This document shows, piece by piece, positions 16,776 through 26,100 of a DNA stretch of 64,000 nt (positions are counted from its first letter, which is position 1; every line of letters starts with the position of its first letter). Made by a program: the position numbers and the translations under genes. The notes beneath the pieces were generated by a model. It was not told where the DNA came from, did no database searches, and was given only the letters and a program-made list of their open reading frames with translations. Source of the DNA: an uncultured Winogradskyella sp. (GTDB lineage Bacteria; Bacteroidota; Bacteroidia; Flavobacteriales; Flavobacteriaceae). The stretch lies in NCBI RefSeq assembly GCF_947498005.1, contig NZ_CANMIW010000001.1, positions 62,001 to 126,000 on the forward strand, written 5' to 3'.

Positions 16776-17765
16776 ATGTTTCCAATTAGAAGAAATCGAA
16801 GACTAAGAACTAACGAAGCAATTAGAAGTTTGGTTAGAGAAACTTACATTACACCAAACGACTTTTTAGTGCCACTTTTTGTGGTAGAAGGAAAAGGTGT
16901 AAAAGAAGAAATTGCATCGATGCCAAATTACTATCGTTTTAGTTTAGATTTATTAAAAGACGAAGTAAAAACACTTTGGAATTTAGGTTTAAAATCGGTT
17001 TTACTTTTTGTAAAAGTAGATGACAAACTAAAAGATAATAAAGGTACTGAAGCTTGGAATCCGAATGGTTTAATGCAACGTGCTATTAAAACGGTAAAAG
17101 AGGTTTGTCCAGACATGTTAGTTATGACTGATGTGGCTTTAGACCCTTATTCATCCTACGGACACGATGGTATTGTGGAAGGTGGAAAAATTATAAACGA
17201 CGCAACCGTTGAAGCTTTAGCTGAAATGAGTTTGTCTCACGCTGAAGCTGGTGCCAATTTTGTTGCACCAAGTGATATGATGGATGGTAGAATTATTGGT
17301 ATAAGAGAAACCTTAGACCAATCTAACCTCATCGATGTTGGTATTATGAGTTATTCGGCTAAATATGCCTCTGCTTTTTATGGGCCTTTTAGAGATGCTC
17401 TAGATTCAGCACCTGTTGATGTGGTTGATATTCCAAAGGATAAAAAAACTTATCAAATGGATTTTGCTAACAGAGAAGAAGCGCTTAGAGAAACCGAAAT
17501 GGATATTAATGAAGGTGCAGATATTGTAATGGTTAAACCAGGTTTATGTTACCTTGATATTGTACGAGATATTAAAAATACTTTTGACATCCCTATTTCT
17601 GTTTATCAGGTATCTGGCGAATATGCCATGCTAAAAGCAGCTGCAGAAAAAGGTTGGTTAAACCACGATGCTGTAATGATGGAACAAGTAACATCTATTA
17701 AGCGTGCTGGTGCAGATATAATTGCTTCTTATTTTGCTAAGGATGTTGTGAAATTGATTAGTTAA
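16776..17765 (+). CDS. hemB: Delta-aminolevulinic acid dehydratase (porphobilinogen synthase)
   Basis: HemB condenses two 5-aminolevulinate molecules into porphobilinogen. The 329-residue protein has the Schiff-base lysines in SAKYASAFYG (~Lys196) and MVKPG (Lys254), and the substrate block YQVSGEYAML. The metal loop reads DVALDPYSSYGHDG (119-132). The three zinc-binding cysteines of the E. coli-type enzyme are replaced by Ala121, Asp123 and Asp131, so this is the Asp-rich, magnesium-dependent class. It is separated from hemF by the ychJ, bestrophin-like and helicase genes. Confidence 0.97.
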   Translation: MFPIRRNRRLRTNEAIRSLVRETYITPNDFLVPLFVVEGKGVKEEIASMPNYYRFSLDLLKDEVKTLWNLGLKSVLLFVKVDDKLKDNKGTEAWNPNGLMQRAIKTVKEVCPDMLVMTDVALDPYSSYGHDGIVEGGKIINDATVEALAEMSLSHAEAGANFVAPSDMMDGRIIGIRETLDQSNLIDVGIMSYSAKYASAFYGPFRDALDSAPVDVVDIPKDKKTYQMDFANREEALRETEMDINEGADIVMVKPGLCYLDIVRDIKNTFDIPISVYQVSGEYAMLKAAAEKGWLNHDAVMMEQVTSIKRAGADIIASYFAKDVVKLIS

Positions 17766-17780
17766 ACTTTTTTTTATATT

Positions 17781-18509
17781 CTAATCCTTACCAAATGGGT
17801 TGCCGCAAAACTGCACAAACTCTTCATTGGTCATTAAATCGCCTTCAACTGGTTCTACGATATCATTAGCTTCAGGGCTTTCAAAATCTATTTTAATGGC
17901 TTTCCATAAGTAGATTACATCTTCAATTTCTAAAATTAAACCTGGTAAACCGTTAAATCCTTTTGGTCCATGTGTCACTGGTATTTCCTTTGTATACCAC
18001 GCTTTTACTTTTTTATCATTAAGCTTATCAATGGTGGCTAAATAACAAGTGTAACCATCAATAACTTTAGATTCTTCGGTAATTGTCCACTCTTTAGGCT
18101 TTTGAATCACTCTTACTGTTGGACCCATTATTTCATTTTGAGTAATAGTAAAATCACGACTCAGGTCATTAAAATATACTGAACTACCACCTGCTAATGA
18201 CCATGAAATATTGATTTTGCTTTTTGTGATGATAAGACCATCACTACTATTATTCCATCCAGGAATATCAATTTTTGGCTCTACATTATAAATAGAAACA
18301 CTATCATTAAAGACCAAATAAGCTTCTACAGGTTTAGAATCTTGAAACATTTGTAATGCCATATTTTTGGCTTCTGAGTTTTCTAAATTTTCAAAAGGCT
18401 TCTCAATGCTATCTTTAATTGCTTCAATTCGGTAGGTAATTTTTCCTTTATTTTGAGCAGATAAGGCATAGATTCCTATCAAGCAGATTATTAAAATAAA
18501 ATTTTTCAT
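17781..18509 (-). CDS. GLPGLI family secreted protein
   Basis: The 242-residue protein starts with a signal peptide (MKNFILIICLIGIYALSAQ). It contains the family-naming block GPKGFNGLPGLILEIED after a WYTKEIPV segment, diagnostic of the GLPGLI family of Bacteroidota. No biochemical function is established for the family. It is convergent with hemB, 15 bp away, and divergent from the CNNM operon. Confidence 0.9.
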   Translation of the reverse strand: MKNFILIICLIGIYALSAQNKGKITYRIEAIKDSIEKPFENLENSEAKNMALQMFQDSKPVEAYLVFNDSVSIYNVEPKIDIPGWNNSSDGLIITKSKINISWSLAGGSSVYFNDLSRDFTITQNEIMGPTVRVIQKPKEWTITEESKVIDGYTCYLATIDKLNDKKVKAWYTKEIPVTHGPKGFNGLPGLILEIEDVIYLWKAIKIDFESPEANDIVEPVEGDLMTNEEFVQFCGNPFGKD

Positions 18510-18609
18510 GCTTCAATTTACAAAATTTATTAATGCGCCTTTATTATGTATTAAATATAACTTGGTAATAACTATAAAATTAGCTAGCTTTAAATTAGTA
18601 TTCATTTTG

Positions 18610-18617
18610 TAACTTTG
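18610..18617 (+). promoter_or_regulatory. -7 box of the CNNM-ogt operon
   Basis: TAACTTTG matches the Bacteroidota TAnnTTTG -7 consensus and lies 24 bp before the ATG at 18642. No convincing TTG -33 box is seen at the right distance. Confidence 0.5.
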
Positions 18618-18641
18618 TACATCTAAAACTTCCAAATATTA

Positions 18642-19760
18642 ATGGGCTTACTCATTTTTTACGCTGTCATTTCCATCTTCTTTTCATTTCTATGTTCTAT
18701 TCTAGAAGCTGTACTCTTAAGTATTACACCAACTTTTCTTAATCTTAAAAAGAAAGAAGGCAAAGCCTATGCTATAGAATTAGAAGAATTAAAAAAAGAC
18801 GTCGATCGTCCTCTTATTGCAATCCTTACTTTAAATACCATTGCACACACAGTTGGTGCTATTTTAGTTGGTGTACAAGCAAAAGTGGCTTATGCTGAGA
18901 TTTATGGTAGTACTAAACAATCCTTTTTAGGTTTTGAGTTTACCGAAGATATTATGGTTGGTGTAGTATCAACTATAATGACAATTCTTATTTTGGTGGC
19001 TTCAGAAATTATCCCAAAAACTATTGGTGCAACCTACTGGAAAAAGTTAGCCAACTTTACTACCAAAGCGCTAAATATTTTAATATTCCCTTTAAAATGG
19101 ACAGGTATTTTGTGGTTACTTCAACTCACTACCAAATTAATAGGTGGCAAAGGTCATGGAAGTGTATTAAGTAGAGAAGGCTTTGTTGCTATGGCAGATA
19201 TTGCACAAGAAGAAGGTGTTTTTGAAGAAAACGAAAGTAAAGTCATTAAAAACTTACTGAATTTTAAAGAAGTTAGAGCTAAAGATGTAATGACGCCTCG
19301 AACAGTTGTAAAAACTGAAAACGAAAAAATGACCATTGAAGCATTTTTCAATGCCAATTCTAATATTCGTTTTTCTAGAATTCCGGTTTATACTAATGAT
19401 GTAGATAACATTACTGGTTTAGTTTTAAAAGCCGAAGTTTTTAAAGAAATGGCATTAGGCAATGGTTCAAAATTATTATCAGAAATTAAGCGAAGTATCA
19501 TTATCGTAAATAGAGACTTATCAATACCTACCTTGTTTGAACAACTTATTGAAAGCCGTAACCACCTGGCTCTCGTTGTAGATGAATATGGTACAGTAAG
19601 CGGTTTAGTTACTATGGAAGATGTTATTGAAACATTACTTGGTCTTGAAATTATGGACGAAAGTGATAATGTATCTGACTTACAATTATTAGCAAGACGA
19701 AGTTGGGAAACTAGAGCAAAACGTTTAGGCATTATTGATAACGATAAGCCTGTAGAATAA
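18642..19760 (+). CDS. CNNM-type (DUF21) transporter with CBS pair
   Basis: Residues ~1-170 form the DUF21/CNNM membrane domain (YAVISIFFSFLCSILEAVLL; IMTILILVASEIIPKTIGA with the conserved EIIPK). Residues ~200-330 are a CBS pair (VMTPRTVVKT; LVVDEYGTVSGLVTMEDVIETLLG). The C-terminal CorC/HlyC transporter-associated domain is absent, so this is the short form (372 aa). Relatives are linked to Mg or Na efflux. It opens a six-gene operon and overlaps ogt by one base (TAATG). Confidence 0.9.
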   Translation: MGLLIFYAVISIFFSFLCSILEAVLLSITPTFLNLKKKEGKAYAIELEELKKDVDRPLIAILTLNTIAHTVGAILVGVQAKVAYAEIYGSTKQSFLGFEFTEDIMVGVVSTIMTILILVASEIIPKTIGATYWKKLANFTTKALNILIFPLKWTGILWLLQLTTKLIGGKGHGSVLSREGFVAMADIAQEEGVFEENESKVIKNLLNFKEVRAKDVMTPRTVVKTENEKMTIEAFFNANSNIRFSRIPVYTNDVDNITGLVLKAEVFKEMALGNGSKLLSEIKRSIIIVNRDLSIPTLFEQLIESRNHLALVVDEYGTVSGLVTMEDVIETLLGLEIMDESDNVSDLQLLARRSWETRAKRLGIIDNDKPVE

Positions 19761-20233
19761 TGCAAATTTGCTATATTGAAACACCTCTAGGCCATGCCAA
19801 AATCGTAGGCGACGACAATGGCATTACCTCTGTTTCAGTATTAGACACCAAAAAAGAAATATCAGACACTATACCTGAAGTTTTACTTGATTGTGTCATA
19901 CAGCTTAAAGAATATTTTAACGAAGAACGCAAAACCTTTGACCTAAAGTTGAATCCTGATGGTACCATTTTTCAAAAAAAAGTATGGCATCAGTTAGAAA
20001 CTATACCTTTTGGCAAAACGATTTCCTATTTACAATTATCTAAACAATTAGGCGACGTAAAAGCCATCAGAGCTGCTGCTAGTGCTAACGGTAAAAATCC
20101 ACTTTGGATTATTGTGCCTTGCCACAGAGTTATTGGTAGCGACGGAAGTTTAACAGGTTATGCAAGTGGGTTATATAGAAAACAATGGCTGCTTAATCAT
20201 GAAAGCGACTACAAACAACAATCTTTATTTTAA
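19760..20233 (+). CDS. ogt: Methylated-DNA--[protein]-cysteine S-methyltransferase
   Basis: The 157-residue protein repairs O6-alkylguanine by irreversible transfer to its own cysteine. The acceptor is Cys121 in IVPCHRVIG, followed by LTGYASGLYRKQWLLNHE. Upstream blocks FQKKVWHQLETIPFGKTISY and AIRAAASANGKNP supply the helix-turn-helix and arginine finger. It lacks an Ada regulatory domain. TAATG overlaps join it to the genes on both sides. Confidence 0.96.
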   Translation: MQICYIETPLGHAKIVGDDNGITSVSVLDTKKEISDTIPEVLLDCVIQLKEYFNEERKTFDLKLNPDGTIFQKKVWHQLETIPFGKTISYLQLSKQLGDVKAIRAAASANGKNPLWIIVPCHRVIGSDGSLTGYASGLYRKQWLLNHESDYKQQSLF

Positions 20234-20754
20234 TGTATAAAAAAGGTACGGAAATCTTAAAACGCTTTTTTAAAACATCTACTATTTATAAATATGGTTT
20301 TAATTGGTCACCAATGTACAGACGTACAACTGCAAAACTTATAGAAGTCAGTGACGATTTGCTTTATGTAAAAATTAGAATAAAACCCAACTGGAAAAAC
20401 CGCAACTACGCAGGCTCTATTTTCGGTGGAAGTATGCTATCTGCAACAGACCCAATTTATATGATACAATTAATTCAGTTACTTGGCGACGATTATGTGG
20501 TTTGGGATAAAGCCGTAGAAGCACGCTATAAAAAACCAGGCAAAACAATAATCTATGGCGAATTTGTTTTTAAAATTGAAGAAATAGAGGCCATAAAAGA
20601 AATTGTAGCCTCTAATAACGAAACCGATATTTCTAAAACAATAGATCTTGTAGATGCAGAACAAAATATTATTGCTACTTTTAATAAAACACTTTATATC
20701 GCAGATAAACAGTTTTATAAAGAAAAAATAGCCAATCGAAAAACTAATAAATAA
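20233..20754 (+). CDS. DUF4442 hotdog-fold protein (thioesterase-like)
   Basis: The 173-residue protein contains RTTAKLIEVSDDLLYVKIRI, NWKNRNYAGSIFGGSML and YDDYVVWDKAVEARYKKPG-like text around residues 90-110. These fit the DUF4442/YiiD_C hotdog family of putative acyl-CoA thioesterases. No catalytic assignment can be made from sequence alone. It starts at the ATG overlapping the ogt stop and precedes the serine hydrolase by 13 bp. Confidence 0.75.
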   Translation: MYKKGTEILKRFFKTSTIYKYGFNWSPMYRRTTAKLIEVSDDLLYVKIRIKPNWKNRNYAGSIFGGSMLSATDPIYMIQLIQLLGDDYVVWDKAVEARYKKPGKTIIYGEFVFKIEEIEAIKEIVASNNETDISKTIDLVDAEQNIIATFNKTLYIADKQFYKEKIANRKTNK

Positions 20755-20767
20755 ACAAGCTCTCTAT

Positions 20768-21922
20768 ATGAAATTCCTAAAAAAGACTTTAAAATTTATA
20801 GCCATATTACTTGCTATAGTTATTGCTGCATTATACATAACAGACACAGATTATCTATTAAAAGCAGTACGAACTATTTATCTAACAGGTCATTCTACGG
20901 CTTACTTAGAAGATTACAAAAAATTCGATAATCAAGCGATTGCTGCAAGTGATAATCCACAACCTTGGCCAAATCATAAAGCCTATAATTCTGTAGAAGC
21001 CACAGATGATTTAAAATCAGCCAATACTGATTGGAAATCTATTGCGTACGTCATCATAAAAAATGACAGTGTTTGGTTTGAAGAATATTACGATGGTTTT
21101 AATGAAGACTCTAAGACCAACTCATTCTCTATGGCAAAAAGTTATGTGTCTGGCTTAATGTTCAAAGCTATACAAGATGGATATATAAAAAGTATAGACC
21201 AACCAGTTTGCGATTTCTTACCTGCATTTTGCGATGGTAAAGCCGCAAAAATGACGGTTGGCGATTTATCTTCAATGAGTTCTGGTACCAATTGGGACGA
21301 GGCCTACTATTCGCCATTATCCATAACAACACGTGCATATTTTGATGATGATTTAGCTAAAGTGATGAATGGTTTAAAAATGGATACAGATCCAGGAAAA
21401 TCCTATAAATATGCGAGTGGAGACACGCAAATGCTCGCTATGGTTATTGAAAAAGCAAGTGGTAAAAAACTATATGATTATTTTGAATCTAGTTTTTGGA
21501 AACCACTCGGTTCAGAAAACGAAACGCTTTGGCAAGTAGATAGTGAAGATAATGATTTAGTAAAAGCTTATTGCTGTATTGCAAGCAACGCTAAAGATTT
21601 TGCTAGATATGGCAAGTTATTTAAAGACCACGGAAAATGGAACGGTAAACAAATATTAGATTCTACGTTTGTTGCTAAGTCTATAAAACCTAGATTTCCT
21701 GAAAGCCCAGAATACGGTTATGGATGGTGGTTAAAAAAACAATTTGGCAAAGACTTTTTTATGATGCGTGGCCACCTTGGTCAGTACGTTATAGTGCAAC
21801 CAGAAGATAATGTAATCATTGTTAGATTAGGACATAAAAAATCGCCAGATGCTGGTGTTGGTGTTTTTACAAATGACATTAGTCTATACATTGAAGAAGC
21901 TTATAAGATGATGGAAAAATAA
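20768..21922 (+). CDS. Serine hydrolase, class C beta-lactamase / PBP fold, membrane-anchored
   Basis: The 384-residue protein has an N-terminal membrane anchor (FIAILLAIVIAALYI). The catalytic motifs of the beta-lactamase family (Pfam PF00144) follow: SxxK in SFSMAKSY (Ser121, Lys124), YxS in YKYASGD (Tyr215, Ser217) and the HxG equivalent in MRGHLGQYV. Such proteins are D-amino-acid peptidases or esterases; the substrate is unknown. It is the fourth gene of the operon. Confidence 0.88.
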   Translation: MKFLKKTLKFIAILLAIVIAALYITDTDYLLKAVRTIYLTGHSTAYLEDYKKFDNQAIAASDNPQPWPNHKAYNSVEATDDLKSANTDWKSIAYVIIKNDSVWFEEYYDGFNEDSKTNSFSMAKSYVSGLMFKAIQDGYIKSIDQPVCDFLPAFCDGKAAKMTVGDLSSMSSGTNWDEAYYSPLSITTRAYFDDDLAKVMNGLKMDTDPGKSYKYASGDTQMLAMVIEKASGKKLYDYFESSFWKPLGSENETLWQVDSEDNDLVKAYCCIASNAKDFARYGKLFKDHGKWNGKQILDSTFVAKSIKPRFPESPEYGYGWWLKKQFGKDFFMMRGHLGQYVIVQPEDNVIIVRLGHKKSPDAGVGVFTNDISLYIEEAYKMMEK

Positions 21923-21930
21923 TTCTAAAC

Positions 21931-22407
21931 TTGAACAAATTAATAACAAAAGAACATCTATTATTTTTAGTTGTCGGTGGGTTTTCAATCCTGCTAACTT
22001 CTGAATTAGCCAATTTTATTGGTCAAATAATAAACCAGTTTTTAATTTTTATTAATCAAGATCCTTTGCTTGTTATAATTGTAAAGGAAGTAGTCCAATT
22101 AGCCGTTTTTATAATCTCTGTGCACGTAATATTAAAATTAATTACTAAGCAAAAAGTGCTAATTAAGGATAATCTGATAAAGTTAATAGTTTGGCTAATT
22201 GGTATTTATTTTGTTATTCAAGTTTTACAAGTGCTTTATGGTATTTACGGTATTTCATCGCTTGAAGGTTATCGTGAAGCAACGATTAATTACTCTGAAT
22301 ACGTCAAAGAAAATTACCTAATTATAAGCATTTCATCAGTTGTATATTATCTACAACGCCTATTATTTGCTATTTCAATTGTAAATTATACACTTAAAGA
22401 TGATTAA
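21931..22407 (+). CDS. Small integral membrane protein of unknown function
   Basis: The 158-residue frame has about four hydrophobic stretches (LLFLVVGGFSILLTSELA; LLVIIVKEVVQLAVFIISVHVIL; LIVWLIGIYFVIQVLQVLYG; LIISISSVVYYLQRLLFAISI). I recognise no family. It starts with TTG at 21931, 8 bp after the preceding stop, and overlaps the exonuclease gene by 8 nt. Tight packing between two real genes supports it. Confidence 0.65.
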   Translation: MNKLITKEHLLFLVVGGFSILLTSELANFIGQIINQFLIFINQDPLLVIIVKEVVQLAVFIISVHVILKLITKQKVLIKDNLIKLIVWLIGIYFVIQVLQVLYGIYGISSLEGYREATINYSEYVKENYLIISISSVVYYLQRLLFAISIVNYTLKDD

Positions 22408-23113
22408 TAAACTAAACTTAGAAAACATTTTATTCTTGGATATTGAAACTGTTCCAGAAACGGAAAATTTCTCTGATTTAGACAAAACTAAACAAGATCT
22501 TTGGGATGCTAAATCGCGTTATCAAAGAAAAGAAGAGTTTACCGCTGAAGAATTTTACGATAGAGCAGGTATTTGGGCCGAGTTTGGTAAAATAGTTTGT
22601 ATTTCAGTTGGATATTTTAAAATGGAGGGCGAATCTAGAACCTTTAGAGTGACTTCTTTTTATGGCGATGAAATTAAACTTTTAAAAGATTTTAAAAATT
22701 TACTAATATCACATTTTAGCTCAAACAAACATTTACTTTGCGCTCATAATGGTAAGGAATTTGATTTTCCGTACATAGCCAGAAGAATGATTATCCACAA
22801 CATAGAATTGCCATACAAACTAAATCTCTTTGGAAAGAAACCATGGGAAGTGCCTCATTTAGATACTTTAGAACTCTGGAAATTTGGCGACTATAAAACC
22901 TACACATCCTTAAAACTAATGACTAACGTTTTAGGCATTCCATCACCAAAAGATGATATTGATGGTAGTGAAGTTTATAGAGTGTATTACAAAGAGAAAG
23001 AAATTGACCGTATTATAATCTATTGTGAAAAAGACACCATCGCTGTAGCTCAAATTTTCCTGAGGTTACGAGGAGATGAATTGCTTCATGAGAACGAAAT
23101 AAAGCATGTATAA
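22400..23113 (+). CDS. Predicted DEDDy 3'-5' exonuclease (PolB-like)
   Basis: The 237-residue protein has the three exonuclease motifs: Exo I FLDIETVPE (~12), Exo II CAHNGKEFDFPYI (~120) and Exo III YCEKDTIAV, where Tyr and Asp define the DEDDy subclass. This matches the stand-alone family related to the DNA polymerase B proofreading domain. Its role is probably in DNA repair, fitting the ogt gene in the same operon. It is followed by a terminator. Confidence 0.88.
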   Translation: MINKLNLENILFLDIETVPETENFSDLDKTKQDLWDAKSRYQRKEEFTAEEFYDRAGIWAEFGKIVCISVGYFKMEGESRTFRVTSFYGDEIKLLKDFKNLLISHFSSNKHLLCAHNGKEFDFPYIARRMIIHNIELPYKLNLFGKKPWEVPHLDTLELWKFGDYKTYTSLKLMTNVLGIPSPKDDIDGSEVYRVYYKEKEIDRIIIYCEKDTIAVAQIFLRLRGDELLHENEIKHV

Positions 23114-23117
23114 AAAA

Positions 23118-23146
23118 AGTCCTGATATAATAATCAGGACTTTTTC
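23118..23146 (+). terminator. Rho-independent terminator of the CNNM-exonuclease operon
   Basis: AGTCCTGAT and ATCAGGACT (9 bp) enclose a 5-nt loop and are followed by TTTT. It starts 5 nt after the exonuclease stop. The A-run on the other side lets it also serve the convergent protease gene. Confidence 0.85.
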
Positions 23147-23175
23147 ATTACTAACAAAAAATATCAAGGACCATT

Positions 23176-26100
23176 TTATTCCTTAATAAATCGTTTTAAC
23201 TGTTTCTTTTCTCCAATATTCAATTGTAAGATATAAACACCATTTTCAAATTTAGATACATCAATTGTAGAACTGTAACGTCCTTTTGCTACAATTTGCC
23301 CTAACATGTTTAATATTTCATAAGTCTGCGCTTCGTACCCAACTAAATCAATAGTAAGTGATTCTTTAACAGGGTTTGGATGTACTTTAAAATACTGAGC
23401 AGGATTTTCTGCAATTACACTTGCATTTAATCCGAAATTAGAACTAGAACTTCCTATACAGAAATTTGTAGTTTCAGAACTTGTAAACGAGCCACCTGAA
23501 GCTAATACAGATCCTGTATCAGAATTTGTTAATGAATATGAACCATTACCATAAGAACAGCAAATACCATCTCCATAAGTGTCTGTAATCACAAAATCAT
23601 AACAACCTACATCTAAACATCCAACATCAATAGTTAATGTGGAACCATCTGCCTGAGAACCATAAGTTCCTCCTGAAGCCACTGTACTACCTGAGGCATC
23701 AACAACACTCCAAGCTGTTTCTTCCGGGTAATTATCAAATGTTATAGATAATGAAACATCAGCACAAGTTGAACCAGATCCACCACCTGCAGATAAACTA
23801 ACTGCATCTACTGCCATGTCACCTTGCCAAGTAGTACCAGTGACACCATTAAATCTTAATTGTACTGAAGCACCAACGTAAGCAGCTAAATTAACACTAG
23901 CTGATAACCAAGAATTCCCTTGATTTCCAGATGCGCTCCAGATACTTGTCCATGACGCACCATCATCATCACTCAATTCTAAAGCTAAGCTTCCCATTGA
24001 AGAGGCGCCATACATATGATATTGAAACCCGAAAGTAGCCTGAGACACACCTGATAAATCATAACAAGGCGAATTTAAAATCGCTCGTTTTGTTGAATAA
24101 TTAGGAGATGAAGATTCCATATAAATATAATAAGAACCTGTATCTGCACTAGAAGGACCTGTATTACTGGATGGTGTTGTTCCACTTCTTGTTGCCCAAT
24201 TAAAATCATCACCTGTTGCTTGTGTCCATGCTCCAAAAGTGTTTTCAAAACTTTCAGAGTAAGGGAATGAAGAGATTCCACTTGTACAACCACTTCCTGT
24301 AGAAGGTTCTGTAACTACAATAGACCGTGTTCGTTGCGTTGCTGCATTTCCTGCTGCATCACTAACATTATAATACTTGGTATAAGTTCCTGCAGAATTG
24401 GTATTCACGGTTCCTGTAATCACAATACTAGAAGTTAAGTTACCATCTACATTATCTGTTGCTGTTGCACCTAATTCATTGTAAGCATCACCAACTTCCA
24501 AATTAATTGTAGAAGCGCCTGTTAACGTAATAACTGGTGCTGTTGTATCTGCTGGTTCAGTTACAATAATTGTCCTCGTGCGTTGGGTTGCCGCATTACC
24601 TGCAGCATCACTAACATTATAATATTTAGTATATGTACCTGCAGAATTTGTATTTACCGTTCCTGTAATGACAATACTAGATGTTAAATTGCCATCTATA
24701 TTATCTGTTGCAGTTGCACCTAATTCACTGTAAGTATCACCAACTTCTAAGTTAATTGTGGAAGCTCCTGTTAATGTAATAACTGGTGCAGTTGTATCTG
24801 GTGTTCCTCCTGTAAGATTTACCGTGTAATCCTCTACTTCTCCATAAGTAAATGATTGACATTCTGTTGGCACTGCATTATAATTCATAGAAACGCGCAT
24901 TCTGGTATTTCCTATATAAGTTCCTGAAGGAATTAGAAAGCTACCACTAACTGGAGCAGTCTGTGTTGCTGCTTGCGACCAGACCTGTTCTCCTGAATCT
25001 GAAAAATCGCCATCGTGATTATAATCTATCCACACTGAATAACCTTCTGCATATGTAGTTCCTGTCCAAGTAGGAGTTACTGTAATTGAATAACTCTCTC
25101 CTTGATTTAACACGGTTGATAAATTAGTAAAATCTGAATAAAACTGAGCTCCGGATGTATTATCTATAATTCCTAATTGTACACGACTAATATATTCATC
25201 GTTAACATTACTACTTGTAGATGTACAATAGTTTAGTTGCACTTCGGTTGTTGTAAAACTTGCAGAACTTGTGTATGACGACGTTGAATTATCGGCACAG
25301 ATACTTCTCACTTGCACTTCATAAGATGTTTCTGGCGTTAAACCAGATAAGGAAGTTGAAGTTCCAGACACTGAAGATGTTGTCCAAGCTGACGTACCTG
25401 ATTCACGATATCTACAATCATATGACGCTCCTGGCACAGCATCCCAAGAAACGGTTGCTGTAGATGACCCAAATCCATCAATAGATAATCCTGTTGGTGT
25501 GGTTGCACTACAAACTATTGGAGTACCAGATAAACCTGTTACAATTAACGAATAGTTTTGACTGCCTCCTGTTAACGACCCTTTGTGAGTAATGGTAATA
25601 GTATATGTTCCTGTTGCATTAGTAACATCTACTCTTTCATAAGGATCCTTAATATTATCACCTTGGCCATTTGTAGAAACTCCTGTTAAACGCCATGGAC
25701 TATACGTTGTTACTCCTTTTGAGACTCTAATATCTAAATCATTAACTAACACAGCTGAATTAGAATTGGTAGCAGTTGTAGCAGTACCTGCTCTATCTGT
25801 CCAAGAAATTGATGCATACAAATCATTAATACCATCAGAATCAACAGTAATCTGATAAGATTGTCCATTAGATAATGTTAATTCTTCTATTTTAGATTCG
25901 TTACCATTATTAGTAATGGCTTCTGCGGCACTTTTTGTATTCATTAATCCCCAACCATAAATTGCATCTGGTCCATTAGATCCAGCATCATCGGCTGTGT
26001 GAAGCGCTAAACCTTTTAAAGTAGATGCTTTTAAATAACTTCCATTAACATTATTGGCATGCTGTTGTAATAATAACAACGAACCAGCCACATTTGGAGA

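Noticed and set aside
24075-25463. Frames of 60-70 codons inside the subtilase gene on both strands
   Set aside because: They are shadows of a gene with biased Thr/Ser codons and show no start context or family match.
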